Below are positions 1 to 8,725 of a DNA stretch of 14,640 nt, piece after piece; positions within the stretch are counted from its first letter, which is position 1; every line of letters starts with the position of its first letter. Origin of the DNA: Candidatus Colimorpha enterica (GTDB taxonomy: Bacteria > Bacillota > Clostridia > Oscillospirales > CAG-272); assembly GCA_018065475.1 (NCBI GenBank), contig JAGHTD010000289.1, positions 1 to 14,640 of the forward strand, given 5' to 3'. Under the pieces are notes generated by a model. That model was not told the DNA's origin, made no database searches, and was given only the letters and a program-made list of their open reading frames with translations. Both the position numbers and the translations under genes were made by a program.

Positions 1-2
1 TA

Positions 3-278
3 TATACCCTCAAAGGTATGTACACCTATAAGATCGTGGCTGCGTTCCAGACGACCTCCGATTTCTACTACATAAAGACGTCGTTCACAAACGGCGACAC
101 CTTTGCCGAGTGGGCAAACGAAATGATCGCCAACAGCGCTTACGACGCGGGAGTGACATTCACTTCCGATGACAGGATGATCACCCTTTCGACCTGCACT
201 AACCTGACCGACAACGGTCGTCTCTGCGTCGAAGCGATCCTCACCGACGTTTACGAGAAGGATGCAATGGAACAGTGA
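3..278 (+). CDS. Class B sortase, C-terminal part (5' end outside window)
   Basis: This is the 3' end of a sortase gene. Sortases are extracytoplasmic cysteine transpeptidases that attach sorting-signal proteins to the cell wall or build pili. The frame is open from base 3, and the Met at base 18 lies inside the conserved barrel, so it is not the true start. The visible 91 residues carry the class B pattern: a TLSTC motif with the catalytic Cys at bases 195-197, then NGR with the catalytic Arg at 219-221, and a closing strand VEAILTD. The catalytic His and the N-terminal anchor must lie upstream of the window. The class B call rests on the wording around TLSTC and on the long helical insertion (DTFAEWANEMI) before the Cys, which is typical of SrtB. 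The stop overlaps the next start by one base (TGATG). Substrates cannot be judged from here. Confidence 0.85.
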   Translation, partial: YTLKGMYTYKIVAAFQTTSDFYYIKTSFTNGDTFAEWANEMIANSAYDAGVTFTSDDRMITLSTCTNLTDNGRLCVEAILTDVYEKDAMEQ

Positions 279-1000
279 TGAAACTCTCGGTTCTTATCCC
301 TATGTATAACGAGGCGGAAACGGTCCTCGATATGGCGAAAAAAATGGCCGAAACGCTCGACGCGGCGCTCGGACACGGAGAATACGAGGTCGTATTCTGC
401 GACGACGGAAGCCGCGACGGATGCAGGGAGCTGCTTGATTCCCATCCCGTCGATGGATGCAGGACGGTCGGATACAAAGACAACAGAGGCAAGGGCTCGG
501 CGATAAGATACGGTATCATGCAGTGCGAGGGCGACAAGATCGTCTATACCGACTGCGACCTCGCCTACGGGACGCAGGCCGTCGTCGATATCTGGAATGC
601 ATCGGGCGACAACGACGTCGAGATCGGCTGCCGTACGCTCGGAAAGGACGGCTATTCCGGCTATACGCCTTTAAGAAAGTTTATGTCAAAGGCGTATATC
701 AAGGTCATCTCGATCCTTGCGGGATTCAGATATTCGGATTCGCAATGCGGGCTGAAATGCCTTAAAAGGGAGGCGGCGAGGGACATTTTCTCCCGCTGTA
801 CCGTTGACGGCTTCGCTTTTGACCTCGAAATGCTCATCCTTGCCGACAAGCTCGGCTACAGGGTAGGCGAGTTCCCCGCAAAGATAATATGCAACCGTGA
901 CCGGGGCTCAAAGGTCAGCCCGATAAAGGATACGGTGAAAATGCTGAAAGACGTCATGAAGATCAAAAAAATACACAAAGACGTCGGCAAAGAGAAATGA
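278..1000 (+). CDS. GT2 family glycosyltransferase, Alg5/DPM1-like
   Basis: A 240-residue family 2 glycosyltransferase of the polyprenyl-phosphate sugar transferase type. Such enzymes move a hexose from a nucleotide sugar to a lipid phosphate carrier on the cytoplasmic face of the membrane. Visible features are the N-terminal strand SVLIPMYNEAETV (residues 4-16), the DDGSRDG nucleotide loop (42-48), a DCD metal-binding motif (92-94), and an Alg5-like segment DSQCGLK (154-160) followed by GFAFDLEML (178-186). No C-terminal membrane helix is seen, so it would be a soluble or peripheral protein. The ATG at 278 overlaps the sortase stop. An in-frame GTG at 275 is also possible, but ATG is preferred. 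The stop overlaps miaB by ATGA. The lipid and sugar substrates are unknown. Its place beside a sortase hints at envelope glycan work, but that is weak inference. Confidence 0.88.
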   Translation: MKLSVLIPMYNEAETVLDMAKKMAETLDAALGHGEYEVVFCDDGSRDGCRELLDSHPVDGCRTVGYKDNRGKGSAIRYGIMQCEGDKIVYTDCDLAYGTQAVVDIWNASGDNDVEIGCRTLGKDGYSGYTPLRKFMSKAYIKVISILAGFRYSDSQCGLKCLKREAARDIFSRCTVDGFAFDLEMLILADKLGYRVGEFPAKIICNRDRGSKVSPIKDTVKMLKDVMKIKKIHKDVGKEK

Positions 1001-2391
1001 ACAGCACCGAAACAGTAATAAACCACACGAAAAAGCTCACCGAAAAACTCGGCAGAAAGCCGGGAGTGATGATCCGCACCTTCGGCTGTCAGCAGAACGA
1101 GGCGGACAGCGAGGTGCTTATGGGTATCGCTCTGTCGCTCGGCTACGAAAAGACCGACGACGAGAAAAAGGCGGAGCTAATAATATACAACACCTGCGCG
1201 GTCAGGGAGCACGCCGAGCTGAAGGCGCTCTCGATCACGGGACAGCTCAAGCACCTTAAAAGCGAAAACCCCGACCTCATCGTCTGTATCTGCGGATGTA
1301 TGGTCTCGCAGGAGCACCGGCTGAGCCAGATGAAAGGGAGCTACCCCTACGTCGATATCCTTTTCGGGACGGCGGAGCACGGCAAGCTCACCGACTACCT
1401 CGCCGACAAGATAAAAAAGGGCGGAAGGTACTTCCACCCCGACACCGACTATTCGATAGAAGAAGGCCTCCCCGTCAAGAGGGAATCGTCCTTCAAAGCG
1501 TGGGTGTCGGTCATGTACGGCTGCAACAACTTTTGCACCTACTGCGTGGTCCCCTATGTCAGAGGCAGGGAGAGAAGCCGCAGAAAAGAATGTATTTTGG
1601 AGGAAGTAAAGGCCCTCGTCGCCGACGGAGTAAAGGAGATCACCCTTCTCGGACAGAACGTCAACTCCTACGGAAAGGGACTTTACACCGACTACGACTT
1701 CGCCGATCTTCTTGAAGATATATGCGGGATAGAGGGCGACTATCTGATAAGATTCATGACGAGCCACCCGAAGGACGCGACGGAGAAGCTGATCGACGTT
1801 ATGACGGCTCATTCACAGCCGGACAGCCGTCCGAGGATAGCAAGGCAGTTCCACCTGCCCCTGCAATCCGGCTCCGACAGGGTGCTGAAAGCGATGAACA
1901 GACATTACACGAGGGAAAGATACCTTTCGCTCGTGGATTACATGAGGGAAAAGATGCCCGACATAGCGATCTCGACGGATATCATCGTCGGCTTCCCGAC
2001 CGAGACCGAGGAGGATTTCGAGGGGACGCTCGAAATGCTCGAAAAGATACGTTACGACGCGTTCTTCTCCTTCATCTACTCGATCCGCAAGGGCACTCCT
2101 GCCGAAAAGATGGAGCAGGTGCCGGAAAAGGTCAAGTCGGAGAGGTTCATGCGTATGCTCGACGTGCAGAACCGCATTTCGCTTGAAAAAAACAAAGAAT
2201 ATATAGGAAAAACCGAAAGGGTGCTCGTAGAGGGGAGAAGCAAGACAGACGGCGATATGCTCACGGGAAGAAACGAGAAAAACCGTCTCATCCACTTCGA
2301 GGGCGACGACGGATATATCGGAAGCTTCGCCGACGTCGAGGTCATCTCTGCGGACACCTACTGCCTTACGGGAAAGATTTTGAAAAAATGA
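997..2391 (+). CDS. miaB: tRNA-2-methylthio-N6-dimethylallyladenosine synthase MiaB
   Basis: A radical SAM methylthiotransferase that adds a 2-methylthio group to i6A37 of tRNAs reading UNN codons, using two [4Fe-4S] clusters. The N-terminal UPF0004 domain has its cluster cysteines at C31 (FGCQQNEADSE), C67 (NTCAVRE) and C101 (CGCM). The radical SAM triad is C176, C180 and C183 in YGCNNFCTYCVVPYVRGRE. A TRAM-type RNA-binding tail covers roughly residues 400-464. The length of 464 is normal for the family. QQNEADSE and VVPYVRGRERSR point to MiaB rather than MtaB or RimO. The start overlaps the GT2 stop by ATGA and the stop overlaps proB by ATGA, so expression is probably coupled to both neighbours. 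Placement directly ahead of proBA is unusual. Confidence 0.95.
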   Translation: MNSTETVINHTKKLTEKLGRKPGVMIRTFGCQQNEADSEVLMGIALSLGYEKTDDEKKAELIIYNTCAVREHAELKALSITGQLKHLKSENPDLIVCICGCMVSQEHRLSQMKGSYPYVDILFGTAEHGKLTDYLADKIKKGGRYFHPDTDYSIEEGLPVKRESSFKAWVSVMYGCNNFCTYCVVPYVRGRERSRRKECILEEVKALVADGVKEITLLGQNVNSYGKGLYTDYDFADLLEDICGIEGDYLIRFMTSHPKDATEKLIDVMTAHSQPDSRPRIARQFHLPLQSGSDRVLKAMNRHYTRERYLSLVDYMREKMPDIAISTDIIVGFPTETEEDFEGTLEMLEKIRYDAFFSFIYSIRKGTPAEKMEQVPEKVKSERFMRMLDVQNRISLEKNKEYIGKTERVLVEGRSKTDGDMLTGRNEKNRLIHFEGDDGYIGSFADVEVISADTYCLTGKILKK

Positions 2392-3161
2392 AAACGGTAA
2401 TCAAGATCGGGACGTCAACTCTTGCCCATACGGGAGGCCGTCTCAACATCAGACGCACCGAGGAGCTATGCAAGGTCATAAGCGACCTGAAAAACTCGGG
2501 AAACGAAATAATCATCGTCACGTCCGGAGCGATCGGGATGGGAACGGGAAAGCTCGGGCTCAAGGAACGCCCCGCCGATATGGCGACCAAGCAGGCCGCC
2601 GCCGCAGTCGGTCAGTGCGAGCTTATGTACGTTTACGACAAGCTGTTTTCGGAATATAACCACACGGTGGCGCAGATACTCGTCACCGCCTCCGACTTCA
2701 ACCACGACGACAGACACCGCAATTTCAGCGTCACGCTCAGCCGTCTGCTTGACCTCGGCGTCATTCCGATCATAAACGAAAACGATACGATAGCGACGGA
2801 GGAAATAGGCATAGGCGACAACGACACCCTCGCCGCAATGGTGGCGACGTCTGCCGGAGCCGATCTGCTCATCCTTCTTTCCGACGTCGAAGGGCTCTAT
2901 TCGGCAGATCCGAGGAAGGATCCTAACGCAAAGCTGATAGAGGAGATACGCGTGATAGACGACAGCGTAATGAAGCTCGGCGGAGGAAGCGGCTCGTCCC
3001 TCGGCACGGGCGGAATGAGAACCAAGCTCTCGGCGGCGAAGATATGCACCGAGGCGGGATGCGATATGATAATCGCCGACGGTTCTGATCCTTCGGTGCT
3101 CTATACGATCGCCGACGGCGGGAAGGCCGGCACACGGTTTTACGGAAAAAAGACACTATGA
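2388..3161 (+). CDS. proB: Glutamate 5-kinase, PUA-less form
   Basis: Catalyses the first step of proline synthesis, ATP-dependent phosphorylation of glutamate to gamma-glutamyl phosphate, in the cytoplasm. The 257 residues form one amino-acid kinase domain: the phosphate-binding KIGTSTL (6-12), VTSGAIGMG (44-52), the glutamate-binding loop INENDTIATEEI (129-140), LLSDVEGLY (163-171) and GTGGMRTK (206-213). The protein ends after this domain, so the C-terminal PUA domain of the E. coli type (about 367 residues) is absent. Shorter PUA-less ProB proteins are known in many Bacillota. ATGA overlaps join it to miaB upstream and proA downstream, and proC follows, so the three proline genes are contiguous. 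No leader or T-box is visible because there is no intergenic space. Confidence 0.95.
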   Translation: MKTVIKIGTSTLAHTGGRLNIRRTEELCKVISDLKNSGNEIIIVTSGAIGMGTGKLGLKERPADMATKQAAAAVGQCELMYVYDKLFSEYNHTVAQILVTASDFNHDDRHRNFSVTLSRLLDLGVIPIINENDTIATEEIGIGDNDTLAAMVATSAGADLLILLSDVEGLYSADPRKDPNAKLIEEIRVIDDSVMKLGGGSGSSLGTGGMRTKLSAAKICTEAGCDMIIADGSDPSVLYTIADGGKAGTRFYGKKTL

Positions 3162-4414
3162 CCACATCGGAAATACTGAAAAAAGCAAAGCGGGTGAAGA
3201 CCGCGCTTGCGCTTCTTGACGAAGAGAAGAAGAACGCCGGGCTTGAAGCCGTTGCCGGGGCGATCGTTTCGGCAAAGGAGGATATCCTGGCGGCTAACCG
3301 CAAGGATCTCGAAGCGGCAAAGGGCAGGATACAGGACAGTATGCTCGACCGTCTTATGCTTAACGGCGACAGGATAGACGCCATGGCAGACGGGATAAGA
3401 GAGCTGATCTCCCTCCCCGACCCCGTCGGAAGAGTCCTTGAAGAACGGACGGTCAATAAGGGGCTGAAGCTGAAAAAGATCTCCGTCCCAATGGGCGTCG
3501 TGGCGATAATCTACGAGAGCAGACCGAACGTCACCTCCGACGCGGCGGCACTCTGTCTGAAAAGCGGGAACGTAGCCGTTCTCCGCGGCGGCAGGGAGGC
3601 ATACGGCACAAGCGCCGAGATCGTGAAGGCGATGCGCTCCGGACTTGCAAACGCCGGGCTCGATCCCGATTTCATAAATATGATAGAGGACACCACCCAC
3701 GCCGGAGCGGAGGAACTTATGAAGGCAAACGGCTTCGTTGACCTTCTTATCCCGAGGGGCGGAAAACGCCTGATCTCCGCCTGCGTGCAGAATGCGACCG
3801 TCCCCTGCATAGAGACGGGGACGGGAATATGCTCGGTTTTCGTCGATGAGGAAGCCGATATCGGCAAGGCACTCGACATAGTCGAGAACGCGAAGACCTC
3901 GCGCCCGTCGGTCTGCAACGCCGAGGAGACGCTTCTCGTCCACAGAGGAATAGCGGAACGCTTCCTGCCTCTTATGAAGAAACGGCTCGTCGATGACCGC
4001 GCGGAAAAGGGGCTTACGCCCGTAGAGCTTCGCCTCGACGAAGGATCGGCAAAGATTATCGACGGAAAGGCGGCGGCGGATGAGGACTTCGATACCGAGT
4101 TCCTCGACTACGTCCTCGCCGTGAAGCTCGTCGGAGACGTCGATGAGGCGATAGAACATATCGCGCTCCATTCCACTCATCATAGCGAGGCGATAGTGAC
4201 CGAAAACCGTGCCGCGGCTGACAGGTTCACCTCGGCAGTTGACAGCGCGGCGGTCTACGTCAACGCTTCGACGAGGTTCACCGACGGCGGAATGTTCGGC
4301 CTCGGTTGTGAAATGGGAATATCCACGCAGAAGCTCCACGCAAGAGGCCCGATGGGCTTAAGCGAGCTTACCGGCTACAAATACGTTATCGAAGGAAACG
4401 GACAGGTGAGATGA
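3158..4414 (+). CDS. proA: Gamma-glutamyl phosphate reductase
   Basis: The second enzyme of proline synthesis. It uses NADPH to reduce the unstable gamma-glutamyl phosphate made by ProB to glutamate-5-semialdehyde, which cyclises to pyrroline-5-carboxylate. The 418 residues match the usual family length. Visible markers are PMGVVAIIYESRPNVTSDAA (111-130), the nucleotide-binding SGNVAVLRGGREA (136-148), LLIPRGGKRLI (196-206), and the active-site Cys253 in RPSVCNAEETLLVH. The aldehyde-dehydrogenase-like C-terminal segment (TDGGMFGLGCEMGISTQKLH) is intact. The ATGA overlap with proB fits the known need for close ProB-ProA cooperation. A 399-residue open frame on the opposite strand here is a composition-driven shadow. 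Confidence 0.96.
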   Translation: MTTSEILKKAKRVKTALALLDEEKKNAGLEAVAGAIVSAKEDILAANRKDLEAAKGRIQDSMLDRLMLNGDRIDAMADGIRELISLPDPVGRVLEERTVNKGLKLKKISVPMGVVAIIYESRPNVTSDAAALCLKSGNVAVLRGGREAYGTSAEIVKAMRSGLANAGLDPDFINMIEDTTHAGAEELMKANGFVDLLIPRGGKRLISACVQNATVPCIETGTGICSVFVDEEADIGKALDIVENAKTSRPSVCNAEETLLVHRGIAERFLPLMKKRLVDDRAEKGLTPVELRLDEGSAKIIDGKAAADEDFDTEFLDYVLAVKLVGDVDEAIEHIALHSTHHSEAIVTENRAAADRFTSAVDSAAVYVNASTRFTDGGMFGLGCEMGISTQKLHARGPMGLSELTGYKYVIEGNGQVR

Positions 4415-4415
4415 T

Positions 4416-5207
4416 ATGCTGAAAATTGGATTTATAGGATGCGGCAATATGGGCGGTGCGCTTGCGAGAGCTGTCGCGGCTTCGCCTATCGAAAAAAAGC
4501 TGTATCTTGCGGATAAATGCGAAGAAAAAATGCTTGCTCTCGGCAAAGAGGTCGGCGCGGAAGCGTCAACCCCCGAGACCGTCGCGGGCGAATGCGACTA
4601 CGTCTTCATCGGAGTAAAGCCGCAGATGCTTGAGGATATGTTCTCTGGCATAAGAAAGGTGCTTGACGGAAGAAAAGACCGCTTCGTGCTCGTCTCAATG
4701 GCGGCAGGCACGACGATAAGCAGAATAAAGGAGCTTGCGGGCGACCGCCCCGTCATAAGGATAATGCCCAATCTCGCCGTTTCGGTCGGAGAGGGAATGA
4801 CCATGTACTGCTCAGAGGGCACCGAGCCCGGAGAGACCGAATGCTTCAGGTCGTTCATGTCAAAATCCGGTCGGCTCTGCCCGATAAACGAAAAGCTGAT
4901 CGACGCGGGAAGCGCGGTGTCGGGGTGCGGTCCCGCCTACGTCTTCATGTTCGCGGAGGCGCTTGCCGACGGCGGAGTTTACTGCGGACTGCCGAGGGCG
5001 GACGCAAATCTGCTTGCTGCCCAGACGCTCATCGGTGCGGCAAAAATGCTCATCGAAAGCGGAAAGCACCCGGGAGAGCTGAAGGACGCCGTATGCTCGC
5101 CGGGAGGCACTACTATTGCCGGAGTGAAACGGCTTGAGGAAGGTGCGTTCCGCGCCGATGTCACCGACGCCGTCATCGCCGCATACGAAAAGACGAAAAA
5201 ACTTTGA
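4416..5207 (+). CDS. proC: Pyrroline-5-carboxylate reductase
   Basis: The last step of proline synthesis, NAD(P)H-dependent reduction of pyrroline-5-carboxylate to proline. The 263 residues start with the Rossmann motif GFIGCGNMGGA (5-15), followed by VKPQML in the middle and the family signature GSAVSGCGPAYVFMFAEALADGG. The end carries the CSPGGTTIAGVKRLEEG segment (P5CR signature 2 type). It starts one base after the proA stop, with an AGGTGAG ribosome binding site at 4404-4410 and a 5-base spacer. A decameric helical-bundle enzyme is expected from the family. Together with proB and proA it gives a full glutamate-to-proline route in one cluster. Confidence 0.96.
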   Translation: MLKIGFIGCGNMGGALARAVAASPIEKKLYLADKCEEKMLALGKEVGAEASTPETVAGECDYVFIGVKPQMLEDMFSGIRKVLDGRKDRFVLVSMAAGTTISRIKELAGDRPVIRIMPNLAVSVGEGMTMYCSEGTEPGETECFRSFMSKSGRLCPINEKLIDAGSAVSGCGPAYVFMFAEALADGGVYCGLPRADANLLAAQTLIGAAKMLIESGKHPGELKDAVCSPGGTTIAGVKRLEEGAFRADVTDAVIAAYEKTKKL

Positions 5208-5237
5208 TTTATATGGATAATACGGAGGAAAACCATC

Positions 5238-5612
5238 ATGGCAGACGAAAAAATCGAAAAAATAGAAAAAGTTGAATACGAATCCAAGGGATTTGACGGG
5301 AAATATCTCGTATATAAGGGCAAGCCGCTCGTAAGAAAGGACAACTTCTTCCTTTACGGCGATATGTCCGACGATTACGTGCTTGAGATCATCGTATTCT
5401 CTACGAAGAAGATCAAGGTCAGCACGGCAGGTGCCGACGGAAAAACGGTCGAGATCGAGGACGAAGTACCCGATCTCTGCCTCGTTATGGTCAACAGCAC
5501 CGATATGAACAAGAGCGAGACCGAACGCAACGTCTTCCAGCAGCAGGCAAACGGGCTCTACAACGCCCTTGACCTCGGCATTTACTGGATGAACAAGAAC
5601 AACAAGAAATAA
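5238..5612 (+). CDS. Conserved-looking 124-residue protein of unknown function
   Basis: I do not recognise a family. The protein is soluble, without signal peptide or membrane helix. It opens with a charged stretch rich in Lys, Glu and Ile (MADEKIEKIEKVEYE), then a strand-rich core (GKYLVYKGKPLVRKDNFFLYG, 21-41; YVLEIIVFS, 47-55; VEIEDEVPDLCLVMVNS, 71-87). It closes with a helical segment (NVFQQQANGLYNALDLGIYWM, 98-118) and a polar tail. A good GGAGG site lies at 5224-5228, 9 bases before the ATG, so it is clearly a translated gene. Its TAA overlaps the hslO ATG by one base, which suggests the two are made together. A role beside the Hsp33 chaperone is possible but only from position. Confidence 0.8.
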   Translation: MADEKIEKIEKVEYESKGFDGKYLVYKGKPLVRKDNFFLYGDMSDDYVLEIIVFSTKKIKVSTAGADGKTVEIEDEVPDLCLVMVNSTDMNKSETERNVFQQQANGLYNALDLGIYWMNKNNKK

Positions 5613-6481
5613 TGGGAAAGATCGTAAGAACCATTTCGACCGACGGTGCGGTAATGATGATGGCTTCGGACACCACCGACATCGTCGCCGAGGCGGCGGG
5701 GATACACGGGACCTCAAAGGTCTGCACCGCCGCGCTCGGAAGACTGCTGACGGGAACGTCGTTCCTCGGCTACCGCCTCAAAGAGGACAACGGCTCCGTC
5801 ACCGTCCGTATAAACGGAAAGGGTCCCTGCGGCTCCGTTATCGCCGTTTCCGACAGCAGAGGATACGTGCGCGGATACGTCACCGATCCGAAGGTCGAGC
5901 TCCCCCTCAAAGCAAACGGCAAGCTCGACGTCGGAGGCGCTGTCGGCAGGAACGGCTTCCTCACCGTAATGAAGGACTTCGGCGTCGGCGATCCCTACAC
6001 GGGTCAGACCGCCATCGTTTCGGGAGAGATCGCGGAGGACATCACCGCGTACATGGCCGAAAGCGAGCAGATCCCGTCCGCCTGCGGTCTCGGCGTTCTC
6101 GTCAACACCGACAAGAGCGTTGCCTGCGCGGGAGGATACCTGATCCAGCTCCTTCCTTCGGCTGACGAAAGCACGATCACGGCAGTCGAGGAGTGTCTCA
6201 AAAAGTCAAAGACACCCACCGCAATGCTTGCGGAGGGTATGACGCCTTACGATATGTGCCGTTCGGTGCTCAGTTCCTTCGATATGGAGTTCCTGGACGA
6301 GAACGACATATATTTCAGATGCAGCTGCAGCCGCGACAAGGTGGAAAAGGCGCTGATCTCCGCCGGAGAAGAAAATCTCCGAGATATGGCAAAGGACCCG
6401 GAGACCTCGGTCACCTGTCAGTTCTGCTGTAAAAAATACAGCTTCACACCCGACGAAATACTGAAACTCATAGAATACTGA
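5612..6481 (+). CDS. hslO: Hsp33 redox-regulated holdase chaperone
   Basis: A cytoplasmic ATP-independent chaperone that is kept off by zinc bound to four reduced cysteines. It becomes an active holdase when oxidation, commonly with heat or bleach, forms disulfides and unfolds the redox domain. The 289 residues fit the family. The N-terminal substrate-binding domain is intact, with the GPCGSVIAVSDSRGYVRGY segment and the LGVLVNTD...AGGYLIQLLP block. The redox switch is complete: C237-x-C239 (FRCSCSR) and C269-x-x-C272 (TCQFC), with an extra Cys273 next to the last ligand. It is translationally linked by a one-base overlap to the unknown gene at 5238, and 16 bases separate it from the ABC permease. 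Confidence 0.95.
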   Translation: MGKIVRTISTDGAVMMMASDTTDIVAEAAGIHGTSKVCTAALGRLLTGTSFLGYRLKEDNGSVTVRINGKGPCGSVIAVSDSRGYVRGYVTDPKVELPLKANGKLDVGGAVGRNGFLTVMKDFGVGDPYTGQTAIVSGEIAEDITAYMAESEQIPSACGLGVLVNTDKSVACAGGYLIQLLPSADESTITAVEECLKKSKTPTAMLAEGMTPYDMCRSVLSSFDMEFLDENDIYFRCSCSRDKVEKALISAGEENLRDMAKDPETSVTCQFCCKKYSFTPDEILKLIEY

Positions 6482-6497
6482 AGAAAGGGGAAGCGGA

Positions 6498-8723
6498 ATG
6501 TCTGATCTGTCTTACAGAATTAAAAGCAGTATAAGGACCGCGTATAAGAGCATAAAGTTCAATTTCAGACAGTTTATTCCGTTTTTCTGCATAATCTTCT
6601 TCCTTCAGGTCGGCGTCGGCGTTATCCTTTCGGTCAAAAACCGCTCCGACGCTTACGAAAAAAACATAATAAGAGATGAATACAGGGTACATCTCGTCCT
6701 TTACAATCTGAACGACGCACAGCTTGTCACCGTAAGAAAATACGGATATGACAACAACAACGCGTCGATATACAGAATAGCCGAAGAACAGCAGGTGCTT
6801 GACAGATTCGACGACAGACGCACCGACGTGAGGATATCGCTGATCGGCGACGACGCGAAGGAACAGTACAAGCTGTTCAAGGCAAGGTATTTCGGGCTCA
6901 TCCTCAGCTACGGCGACGGAGAGCCGCTTTCGTATTACGAAACGCCCGCATTGAAGGAAAAAACGTCCGGATCCGCCCTGTTCTCGGGGCTTTCGCTTTT
7001 TTTGTTTCTGCTCCTTTCCTTCGGATTGCTGACGGCGATCTATACGATAAGGATAAACAATTACCGCTTCGAGTACGGAATCTATATGGCGTGCGGAGCG
7101 GATTACAGAAAGCTGATCGAGAACTCGGTCTCCGAAAACTGGGTGCTTTCCTTCTTTTCGTTCCTCCCCGCGCTCGCCGTCTGGACGGCGGTGTCGTCGG
7201 TGATATGCGGAAAGTTCTTCTTCCCGACGTTCGGCATTATCCTTGCCGATATCCTTCTCTCATCCACGCTGTCGGCACTGTCAGTGCTTCTTCCGATGCT
7301 CGTGGTGTCGAAGATATACCCGCTGCAGCATATTACGGCGGCCGACAATTCCAACTACGTCGTTTCTCCGAGACGCTCACGCGATCTGCTGAAGGCGGGC
7401 TTCGGAGTATATCAGCGGCTTTCGGTGTTCAGATTCAGAAAGTACTACGTCAGGATCATCGCCTGCGCCTGTGCCTTCACCGTTGCCGCCTGCGCCGTTT
7501 ACTACGGCTCCTACATAGGGCAGGAGGATATGTCAAGGCCGTATCCTTCTTTCACCCTTTCGTTCGGAGGGTCGCTCGACTACGATCCCGAGGTGAGCGA
7601 ACAGCTCCGCGGTTTTGAGGGTGTCAAAATGACCTTCAAGAAGCAGTCGGAGGTAGGCGGGTACTTCAATTCGCATCTTGCGGTGAAGGACGCCGACGCC
7701 ACGCTCGGCTCCGACTTCGTCGGATGCCCCGGCCTCGGCAAAAACGCCGTCTGCCACGACCGTATGGAATATACGGCGTTTGACAGAGAGGTGCTTGACT
7801 ACGTTTCGCAGTTTGACGTTGACGGAGAGCCGGAGAAGGCGCTTGAGGGCGGATACGTCGTCATCTGCCCGTCGCGTTATAACTCAAAACAGCTGGAAAT
7901 AAAGCCCGGCGACAAGGTGTATATAGCCGTTTCCTTCACCGAAAAGGAAGGGGCGGAGGTCTCAAAGGGCGAGCTCAATATGCTCTCCGACGAAAGACTG
8001 CTCCGCGCCGAGCTTGAAATATACGACTACCGATACAAAGAGATGACGGTCGCCGCCGTCATCAACGATATGCCCACCGGCGAGAATATGCCGGTCTATA
8101 TGTGCGACGCCGATTTTAAGGAGATCACGGGCAAGGAGGTCGCCTACCGTTCGGTCGATGTTTACTGCGACGGCAGTATGACCAAGGACGATATAGAGAC
8201 CCTTGAAAAGAAGATCAAAAACTGGGCGGGAGTGTTCGGCGACGTTTCGGTCACTCCGACTCATCTCGCGGCAGACCTTGAAATAGAAAAAGGCATAAGG
8301 ATCCCCGACGTGCTGAAGGCGACAGGTATCGTCCTCGCCTGCTGTGCTCCGGTGATATGGTTCTTCTCCGAGACTGTTTTCTACGAAAAGAGAAGAAACG
8401 AGGCACAGCTTCTCTCCTTCCTCGGGGCGGAAAACCGGGAGATAAAGAAAATATACGTTTCCGACGCACTCGTGAACGCTCTCATCTCGTTTGCGGTAAC
8501 GGCTGCATTTTCCTCGCTGTCGGTCGCCGTAATGCACGCGGCGGCAAACCGAATTGCCGGCGAGGCGATGTATTATCGTTTCTCTTACCCCGTGGTGCTC
8601 ATTACGGCGATGTCGCTTTCGTCCGCGCTTATCTCGGCGGCGGCTGTGATGATCGCTTATTTCAGATTTATCAAAGGCGAATCGGGCCAGACCGACCGTC
8701 TTTTTGACGAAACGAAGGTGTGA
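6498..8723 (+). CDS. ABC transporter permease with two FtsX-type modules
   Basis: A 741-residue integral membrane protein, partner of the ATPase encoded next. It reads as two fused FtsX-like modules of four helices each. Module 1 has TM helices near 26-46, 161-184, 215-237 and 245-270, with an extracytoplasmic segment at 47-157. Module 2 has helices near 318-338, 606-626, 655-679 and 698-721, with a larger extracytoplasmic domain at about 339-604. Each module has the cytoplasmic coupling motif seen in FtsX/MacB-type permeases: YGIYMACGADYRKLIE (193-208) and EAQLLSFLGAENREIKKIY (635-653). Such proteins usually act as mechanotransmitters or export machines, not importers. The large outer domain would give specificity. 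No two-component system is adjacent, unlike BceAB-type loci. The AAAGGGG site before the ATG supports the start. Confidence 0.88.
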   Translation: MSDLSYRIKSSIRTAYKSIKFNFRQFIPFFCIIFFLQVGVGVILSVKNRSDAYEKNIIRDEYRVHLVLYNLNDAQLVTVRKYGYDNNNASIYRIAEEQQVLDRFDDRRTDVRISLIGDDAKEQYKLFKARYFGLILSYGDGEPLSYYETPALKEKTSGSALFSGLSLFLFLLLSFGLLTAIYTIRINNYRFEYGIYMACGADYRKLIENSVSENWVLSFFSFLPALAVWTAVSSVICGKFFFPTFGIILADILLSSTLSALSVLLPMLVVSKIYPLQHITAADNSNYVVSPRRSRDLLKAGFGVYQRLSVFRFRKYYVRIIACACAFTVAACAVYYGSYIGQEDMSRPYPSFTLSFGGSLDYDPEVSEQLRGFEGVKMTFKKQSEVGGYFNSHLAVKDADATLGSDFVGCPGLGKNAVCHDRMEYTAFDREVLDYVSQFDVDGEPEKALEGGYVVICPSRYNSKQLEIKPGDKVYIAVSFTEKEGAEVSKGELNMLSDERLLRAELEIYDYRYKEMTVAAVINDMPTGENMPVYMCDADFKEITGKEVAYRSVDVYCDGSMTKDDIETLEKKIKNWAGVFGDVSVTPTHLAADLEIEKGIRIPDVLKATGIVLACCAPVIWFFSETVFYEKRRNEAQLLSFLGAENREIKKIYVSDALVNALISFAVTAAFSSLSVAVMHAAANRIAGEAMYYRFSYPVVLITAMSLSSALISAAAVMIAYFRFIKGESGQTDRLFDETKV

Positions 8724-8725
8724 AT

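Noticed and set aside
3140..4339. 399-residue open frame on the - strand
   Set aside because: It lies wholly over proA, has no recognisable domain and a low-complexity Arg/Val/Asp-rich composition typical of antisense shadows.
4860..5717. 285-residue - strand open frame
   Set aside because: It spans proC, the 124-residue gene and hslO on the coding strand, all better supported; it is a shadow.
8720..8725. GTG at 8720 as start of the ABC ATPase
   Set aside because: It would overlap the AAGGTG ribosome site that fits the ATG at 8726.
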